DNA of 64,000 nt from Kribbella sp. ALI-6-A. Lineage in GTDB: Bacteria > Actinomycetota > Actinomycetes > Propionibacteriales > Kribbellaceae. Below, one piece after another: positions 59,269-64,000 of the stretch. Under the pieces are notes generated by a model. That model made no database searches and had not been told where the DNA came from. It saw only the letters and a program-made list of their open reading frames with translations. Numbering within the stretch: the stretch's first letter is position 1; the number at the start of each line of letters is the position of its first letter. Where the stretch lies: contig NZ_MTQN01000012.1 of the NCBI RefSeq assembly GCF_001984195.1, forward strand, positions 620,001 to 684,000, read 5' to 3'. Position numbers and translations under genes: made by a program.

Positions 59269-60963
59269 ATGTCCGTTGTCGCTGTCCTGTCCGCGCGGCT
59301 GACCGCTGCCGCCTCCACCGCCTTCGGCCTGTCCGGAGCCGCCGCTGACCCCGAGCTGCGGGCCGCGACCAAACCCGAGTTCGGCCACTTCCAGACCAGC
59401 CTCGCGCTCCGGCTGGCCAAACAGCTGAACCAGCCGCCCCGGAAGATCGCCGAGCAGCTGGTCGCCCACGCCGACCTCGCCGACCTGTGCGCGCCCCTCG
59501 AGATCGCCGGGCCCGGCTTCGTCAACCTCACGCTCCTGCCGAGCACCCTGGCCGACGGCGTCAACAACCTGGCGCGGAGCTTGCCGAGCAACGGCCGGCG
59601 GGCCGTCGTCGACTACTCGCAGCCCAACGTCGCCAAGCAGATGCACGTCGGCCATCTGCGGTCGACGGTGATCGGCGACGCCCTGTGCAACGTTTTGCGG
59701 TACGCCGGGTACGACGTCGTCCGGCAGAACCACGTCGGCGACTGGGGCACGCAGTTCGGCATGATGGTCGAGCAGCTCGTGGACGAGGCGACCCGGGCCG
59801 AGTCGCTCGACCTCGAAGAGATGCAGCAGCTCTACCAGCGGTCCCGGCGGCACTTCGACACCGACCCGGCGTTCGCCGACCGGTCCCGGCGGCGGGTGGT
59901 CCTGCTGCAGTCGGGTGATGCCGAAACCAGGGGCATCTGGCAACAACTGGTGGACATCTCGCTGACCGAGTTCGACCGGGTCTACGCGTTGCTCGGCTCG
60001 CCGCTGACGCGGGACGACGTGGTCGGCGAGAGCGCGTACAACGCCGACCTGCCCGGGATCGTGGCCGAGCTCGACGCGGCCGGGCTGCTGACCGAGTCGG
60101 ACGGGGCGCAGTGCGCGTTCCTGCCCGGGTTCACCGGTCGCGACGGGTCGCCGTTGCCGGTGATCGTGCGCAAGTCCGACGGCGGGTTCGGCTACAGCGC
60201 GACCGACCTGGCCGCCGTCCGGCACCGGGTCCGGGACCTGCACGCCGACCGGATCGTGTACGTCGTGGACCACCGGCAGTCGCTGCACTTCCAGCAGATC
60301 TTCGCGCTCGCCCGGGCCGCCAACTGGTTGCCTGAGACAACAACAGCCGAGCACGTCGCGTTCGGCACGGTGCTCGGCCCGGACGGCAAGCCGTTCAAGA
60401 CCCGCGACGGCGGCACGGTGTACTTGGTCTCGCTGCTCGACGCCGCGGTCGACCAGGCCGCCGCGCTGCTCGCCGATCGCACCGGCATCGACACCGCGGC
60501 GGTCGCGCGGGCCGTCGGCATCGGCGCGGTCAAGTACGCCGACCTGTCCAGCGACCGGACCAACGACTACGTCTTCGACCTGGACCGGATGGTCGCGATG
60601 ACGGGCAACACCGGCCCGTACCTGCAGTACGCGCACGCCCGGCTGACCCGGCTGCTCACCAAGGCCGGCCCGACCGGCGACAAGGTGACGGTGCTCGAGG
60701 ACCCGGCCGAACAGCGGCTGGCCCTACTGCTCGCCGGCTTCGGCGACGCCGTCCAGCAGGTCGCCGAGACGCTGCAACCGCACCGGCTCTGCACCTACCT
60801 GTACGACGTGGCGACCGCGCTGTCCGCCTTCTACGAGTCGTGCCCGGTGCTCACCAGCGAAGGCGAAACCCGGACCAGTCGGCTCGCGCTGTGCGGCGCG
60901 ACTCGCGACGTACTGCGTGACGGGCTGTCGCTGCTGGGCATGACCGCGCCGGACGCGATGTGA
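59269..60963 (+). CDS. argS: arginyl-tRNA synthetase
   Basis: A 564-residue class I synthetase that charges tRNA-Arg. The N-terminal Add-1 domain (about 1-105) is followed by the HIGH signature as HVGH (126-129) in KQMHVGHLRSTVIG, the Rossmann core, and a C-terminal DALR anticodon-binding domain (about 450-564, ending SLLGMTAPDAM). The KMSK loop is replaced by GKPFKTRDGG, common in ArgRS. AAGGA lies 6 bases before the ATG. The usual actinobacterial neighbours lysA, hom and thrC are absent, and the arginine leader upstream suggests regulated, possibly auxiliary, expression. Confidence 0.96.
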   Translation: MSVVAVLSARLTAAASTAFGLSGAAADPELRAATKPEFGHFQTSLALRLAKQLNQPPRKIAEQLVAHADLADLCAPLEIAGPGFVNLTLLPSTLADGVNNLARSLPSNGRRAVVDYSQPNVAKQMHVGHLRSTVIGDALCNVLRYAGYDVVRQNHVGDWGTQFGMMVEQLVDEATRAESLDLEEMQQLYQRSRRHFDTDPAFADRSRRRVVLLQSGDAETRGIWQQLVDISLTEFDRVYALLGSPLTRDDVVGESAYNADLPGIVAELDAAGLLTESDGAQCAFLPGFTGRDGSPLPVIVRKSDGGFGYSATDLAAVRHRVRDLHADRIVYVVDHRQSLHFQQIFALARAANWLPETTTAEHVAFGTVLGPDGKPFKTRDGGTVYLVSLLDAAVDQAAALLADRTGIDTAAVARAVGIGAVKYADLSSDRTNDYVFDLDRMVAMTGNTGPYLQYAHARLTRLLTKAGPTGDKVTVLEDPAEQRLALLLAGFGDAVQQVAETLQPHRLCTYLYDVATALSAFYESCPVLTSEGETRTSRLALCGATRDVLRDGLSLLGMTAPDAM

Positions 60964-60966
60964 CGG

Positions 60967-61554
60967 TCAGAGCTTGCGCAGCGTCTGCAGCGCGTCGATC
61001 GCGTGGGCGACGAGCTCCTGGTCGGTGAAGCGTCGCTCCTGCTCGGGCAGACCGGACCACTCGATCGCGAGATCCTCGACGTAGGCGAACCAGGCGTGCA
61101 CCCGCATCCGCTCCGGCGCCGCCGGCTCGCGGTCCGCGCCGGAGACGTCGAGCAGGTCCAGCACCCGGTCGGCGAGCGTGTCGCGGGTCTGGGCGTAGAC
61201 CTCGACGGCGTACTCGTCACCGCCGGCCGCGCCGCGGACGAAGGAGATGTAGGCCCGGCGCCGGCGGGAGATGAACGCGACGAGCGCGAGCAGCATCTCG
61301 CGCAACTGCTCGTCCCGCGGCCGTGACGCGTCCGGCTTGGTCAGTCGCAGCATCCGGCGGCCGGCCGCCGAGATGACCGCGAGGTAGTAGTCGTGCTTGC
61401 TCGGGAAGTACTCGAACAGCACGCTGCGGGAGACGCCGGCCTCGCTCACGATCGCGTCGATCGACAGTTCGTGGATCGGCTGCGTACGCAGCATCATCAG
61501 GCCGATCCGGACCAGCTGCTTCTTGCGGTCCTCCGCCGACAGTGCGTGATCCAT
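60967..61554 (-). CDS. TetR-family transcriptional regulator
   Basis: A 195-residue TetR repressor: helix-turn-helix at about 15-60 (LSIDAIVSEAGVSRSVLFEYFPSKHDYYLAV) and a ligand-binding C-terminal domain. It starts with ATG at 61554, 6 bases after a -10 box overlapped by a palindrome, so it is leaderless and probably autorepressed. It converges with argS, with 3 bases between stops. The nearby DHA2 exporter (62744-64000) or the divergent GNAT gene could be targets. Confidence 0.88.
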   Translation of the reverse strand: MDHALSAEDRKKQLVRIGLMMLRTQPIHELSIDAIVSEAGVSRSVLFEYFPSKHDYYLAVISAAGRRMLRLTKPDASRPRDEQLREMLLALVAFISRRRRAYISFVRGAAGGDEYAVEVYAQTRDTLADRVLDLLDVSGADREPAAPERMRVHAWFAYVEDLAIEWSGLPEQERRFTDQELVAHAIDALQTLRKL

Positions 61555-61559
61555 TCGTC

Positions 61560-61589
61560 GAGCATTGCTCAGCAGGTGGGGCAGATCAA
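61560..61589 (-). promoter_or_regulatory. TetR gene promoter with palindromic operator
   Basis: On the minus strand TTGATC (61584-61589) and AATGCT (61561-61566) are 17 bases apart. GAGCATTGCTC (61560-61570), a perfect palindrome with a one-base centre, covers the -10 box, consistent with autoregulation. Confidence 0.55.
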
Positions 61590-61645
61590 GACAGGCACGA
61601 CGAGGTTGACCAGTAATTAAGGTGCTGCGACATCATTGCCACCTC

Positions 61646-61651
61646 TACCTT
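61646..61651 (+). promoter_or_regulatory. -10 box, leaderless GNAT gene
   Basis: TACCTT ends 7 bases before the ATG at 61659; this decides that start over the GTG at 61653. Confidence 0.5.
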
Positions 61652-61658
61652 CGTGAGC

Positions 61659-62642
61659 ATGGGTATCGACGAGGGGTGGCCGGCCGGGCTGACGGCCCGG
61701 CCGATCGGCAAGGACGACGCGGTCGCCTGGGCCGAACTGCTGGCGGCCAAGGAGAAGGTGGACGCCGAGGGGGAGAACTACGACGCCGACGACCTGATCG
61801 AGGAGCTGGCCGACCCGAGCCTGGACGCGGCCCGGGACACCATCGGTCTGTGGTCCGGCGAGCAGATGATCGGGTACGGCGTCGTCCGCGCGCCCGACGA
61901 GGTCGTGGACGTGCACCGGGTCCGCACCGAGGGCACGGTGCATCCGCAGTGGCGTGGTCGTGGCATCGGCAGCGCGCTGGTGCCGTGGCTCAACCGTCGC
62001 GCGGCCGAGCTGCACCACGAGCGGCAGCCGGGCGCCCAGGGTGAGATCAACACGGGCACGATCGACACGAACACCAGCGCCAAGGAGTTGCTCGCCGATC
62101 TCGGTTTCGAGAAGTGCCGCTACTTCTTCTCGATGGAGCGCGACCTCGGCAAGCCGGTCGAGGTGCCGGCGCTCCCGGCCGGAGTCCGCCTGGTCCCGTT
62201 CACCCCGGCGTACGACGAACCGCTGCGGCTCGCGCACAACGAGGTGTTCCTGGACCATTGGGGCTCGACACCGAAGAGTCCGGACAGCTGGAAGACCTGG
62301 TACACCGGGTCGCGGGCGTTCCGGCCCGCACTCGCGTATCTGGTCCTGGACGGTGACGAGGTGGTCGCCTACACGCTCGGCTACGAGTACGTCGCCGACA
62401 CCGCGGCGACCGGGATCCGCGAGGTGTACATCGGCCAGGTCGGGACCAAGCGGTCCCACCGCGGCCAGGGGCTGGCCGCGCTCGCGCTGGCCAAGGTGAT
62501 GGCCGAGGCCGCGGCCGCCGGGTTCCAGCGGGCGTCGCTGGGCGTCGACGCGGACAACCCGACCGGTGCGCTCGGTCTGTACGAGCGGCTCGGCTACACG
62601 ACAAAGAACACCTGGATCACCTACCGACTGCCGCTGGACTGA
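61659..62642 (+). CDS. tandem GNAT acetyltransferase (two domains)
   Basis: A 327-residue protein with two GNAT folds, about 10-160 (acetyl-CoA loop HPQWRGRGIGSALV) and 165-325 (SHRGQGLAALALAKVMAEA, then DNPTGALGLYERLGY). The two-domain layout resembles mycothiol synthase MshD and related actinobacterial acetyltransferases, but it lacks enough specific features to call MshD. It is leaderless from a TACCTT box and divergent from the TetR gene. Confidence 0.85.
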   Translation: MGIDEGWPAGLTARPIGKDDAVAWAELLAAKEKVDAEGENYDADDLIEELADPSLDAARDTIGLWSGEQMIGYGVVRAPDEVVDVHRVRTEGTVHPQWRGRGIGSALVPWLNRRAAELHHERQPGAQGEINTGTIDTNTSAKELLADLGFEKCRYFFSMERDLGKPVEVPALPAGVRLVPFTPAYDEPLRLAHNEVFLDHWGSTPKSPDSWKTWYTGSRAFRPALAYLVLDGDEVVAYTLGYEYVADTAATGIREVYIGQVGTKRSHRGQGLAALALAKVMAEAAAAGFQRASLGVDADNPTGALGLYERLGYTTKNTWITYRLPLD

Positions 62643-62650
62643 ACGCCCAC

Positions 62651-62730
62651 CACTCACCAACCGCCTGCCAGCGCCTGATTCCAGGCGGTGGCAGGCGGCC
62701 GGACGAGTGAATGACTCGGCTTGGTGAGTG
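62651..62730. terminator. nested hairpins between GNAT and MFS genes
   Basis: CACTCACCAA (62651-62660) pairs perfectly with TTGGTGAGTG (62721-62730). Inside, CCGCCTGCCAGCGCCTG pairs with CAGGCGGTGGCAGGCGG (62661-62698, one mismatch) and CGAGT with ACTCG (62704-62718). It separates two convergent genes and probably terminates both. Confidence 0.7.
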
Positions 62731-62743
62731 CTGGACGTCCGGC

Positions 62744-64000
62744 TCAGAAGTGCGAGTCGACGGCCACCGGCTCGACGGCGGCCGGTTCGGTCGCTGTTCC
62801 GGGCTTGACCGCCCTGCGGCGAAGCCACGGGCGGACACCGAGCACGATCACCAGCAGCGTCAGGCCGGCGTAGACCGCCGAGCCGATGAAGGCGGCGTGC
62901 ACACCGTCGGTGAGGATCTCGCGCGCCGCGTCGACCGGGTTCGCCGCGGACGAGGTCGCGTTGCGGGTCGCCGTGCCGAAGACGGTGACCAGGATGCCGA
63001 GGCCGAGGGCGCCGCCGACCTGCTGCAGAACGTTGAGCAGACCCGACGCCGCTCCCGCGTCCTCCGCCGGTACGCCGGCCAGCGCGCGCCCGGTCAGCGG
63101 GATGAAGATCAGCCCGGCGCCGGCGCCGAACAGGATCAGCGGGCCGACCACGCCGCCGAGGTAGCTGCTGTCCAGCGTGATCCGGGTCAGCCAGAGCATG
63201 CCGGCCAGGACCGAGACCGCACCGGCGATCATCATCAGCCCGTTGTCGACCCGGCCGGTCAGCCGCGGCACGATCCGGGACGAGGCGAACAGCAGACCGG
63301 TCATCGGCAGGAAGGCCAGGCCGGCCGCCAGCGGGCTGAACCTCAGCACCCCCTGCAGGAACTGGGTGAGGAAGAAGAACATCCCGAACATCGTGCCGAC
63401 CACCAGCAGCATGGTCAGGTACGACGCCACGCGGTCGGCGTTCGCGAACATCCGCAGCGGCACGATCGGGTGGCTGACCCGGCGCTCGACCAGCACGAAG
63501 ACGACCAGCAGCGCGACACCGGCCGCGAACGACGCGAGCACCTCGGGCGAGCTCCAGCCCGCCTCGGCGACCCGGATGAACCCGTAGACCAGCGCGGTGA
63601 TGCCGACCGTCGAGGTGAGCGCGCCGGCCACGTCGAAGCGGCCCTGCTCGCGCGGCGTCTCGGTCAGCACCCGGCGGGCCGCGATCACCAGCGCGATGCC
63701 GATCGGGATGTTGATGAACAGACCCCAGCGCCACGAGACCCAGTCGGTCAGCATGCCGCCGAGCACCAGGCCGATGCTGGCGCCGCCGGAGGAGACCAGG
63801 CTGTAGAGACCGAGCGCCTTCATCCGCTCCGGCCCCTCCTTGAAGGTCAGCATCAGCAGGGTCAGCGCGGCCGGTGCGGCGATCGCGCCGCCGATGCCCT
63901 GCAGGACCCGGGCGGCGAGCAGCAGCTCCGCCGTGGGGGCCAGACCGCCGAGCGCCGAGGCGAGCGTGAACACGCTGACGCCGGTGATGAAGACCCGGCG
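62744..64000 (-). CDS. DHA2-family drug:H+ antiporter (EmrB/QacA-like), N-terminus missing
   Basis: At least 418 residues; the 5' end is beyond base 64000. The visible part has about 11 membrane helices: motif C-like GGAIAAPAALTLL, then GLYSLVSSGGASIGLVLGG and the DHA2-typical GWRWGLFINIPIG (here SWRWGLFINIPIGIAL). It would export hydrophobic drugs using the proton gradient. The TetR gene at 61554 may control it, as often seen for such exporters. Confidence 0.9.
   Translation of the reverse strand, partial: RRVFITGVSVFTLASALGGLAPTAELLLAARVLQGIGGAIAAPAALTLLMLTFKEGPERMKALGLYSLVSSGGASIGLVLGGMLTDWVSWRWGLFINIPIGIALVIAARRVLTETPREQGRFDVAGALTSTVGITALVYGFIRVAEAGWSSPEVLASFAAGVALLVVFVLVERRVSHPIVPLRMFANADRVASYLTMLLVVGTMFGMFFFLTQFLQGVLRFSPLAAGLAFLPMTGLLFASSRIVPRLTGRVDNGLMMIAGAVSVLAGMLWLTRITLDSSYLGGVVGPLILFGAGAGLIFIPLTGRALAGVPAEDAGAASGLLNVLQQVGGALGLGILVTVFGTATRNATSSAANPVDAAREILTDGVHAAFIGSAVYAGLTLLVIVLGVRPWLRRRAVKPGTATEPAAVEPVAVDSHF

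Noticed and set aside
56881..60636. Minus-strand open frame of about 1250 codons antisense to the glycerophosphotransferase and argS
   Set aside because: Composition is typical antisense shadow (RVGV/QHVVEV-like); both plus-strand genes have strong family motifs.

Overview
The window is GC-rich (roughly 70%) actinobacterial chromosome with dense coding, frequent GTG/TTG starts, many 4-base (ATGA/GTGA) or 1-base (TGATG) gene overlaps and many leaderless genes with a TANNNT box 6-8 bases before the start codon. Gene content and order match the conserved actinobacterial 'helicase/secretion neighbourhood': topA, membrane pyrophosphatase, bldG, DECH-box helicase, Tad/Flp pilus genes, CpaE-like ATPase, 6C RNA, HAD phosphatase, an Ms1-like RNA and the Rv3662c-type gene. 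The many secreted chitinases and the teichoic-acid-type polymerase fit a soil Propionibacteriales organism such as Kribbella, but the genus is an inference from recall. No rRNA, tRNA, CRISPR array, phage or insertion sequence was seen.

Layout: 0-6.3 kb holds small accessory units: a truncated MFS gene, a LysR/quinone-reductase divergent pair, ABM and F420-type PPOX proteins with a divergent HxlR regulator, and a GH2 beta-galactosidase. 6.3-9.6 kb is topA with a co-transcribed Fur-family gene. 9.9-14.3 kb holds two paralogous secreted lipase-like hydrolases and a cytochrome P450. 14.5-17.6 kb carries two tandem paralogous diguanylate cyclases. 17.6-22.6 kb has two methyltransferases, a DUF2785 protein and an ABC-2 exporter. 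22.9-28.9 kb has hppA, bldG (without its usual anti-sigma partner next to it), the MrfA/Hrq1-like helicase and a small membrane protein.

29-37 kb is an inserted-looking block: a ricin-like secreted protein, a 29-residue His/Trp-rich micro-ORF, a five-gene ABC importer plus PHP phosphoesterase operon, and an orphan response regulator. 37-44.7 kb is the Tad pilus locus on the minus strand, split between tadC and the pilin by an aldo/keto reductase and its divergent ArsR-like regulator. 45-54.5 kb is a chitin-degradation block with three multidomain GH18 enzymes, one of them translationally coupled to a TrmB/LuxR-type regulator, plus a hydrolase, LysR, MFS and YbaK genes.

54.6-59.1 kb returns to the conserved neighbourhood: 6C RNA (minus strand), HAD phosphatase, Ms1-like RNA, degenerate Fic-like gene, and a bifunctional glycosyltransferase/glycerophosphotransferase read from a promoter whose -10 box overlaps that of the divergent Fic-like gene. 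59.1-61 kb is argS preceded by a leaderless 20-codon, arginine-rich leader ORF whose Arg codons form one arm of a hairpin ending just before the argS ribosome binding site. I regard this candidate attenuator as the most interesting regulatory system here, followed by the His/Trp micro-ORF. The window ends with a TetR regulator, a tandem-GNAT protein and a truncated DHA2 drug exporter.
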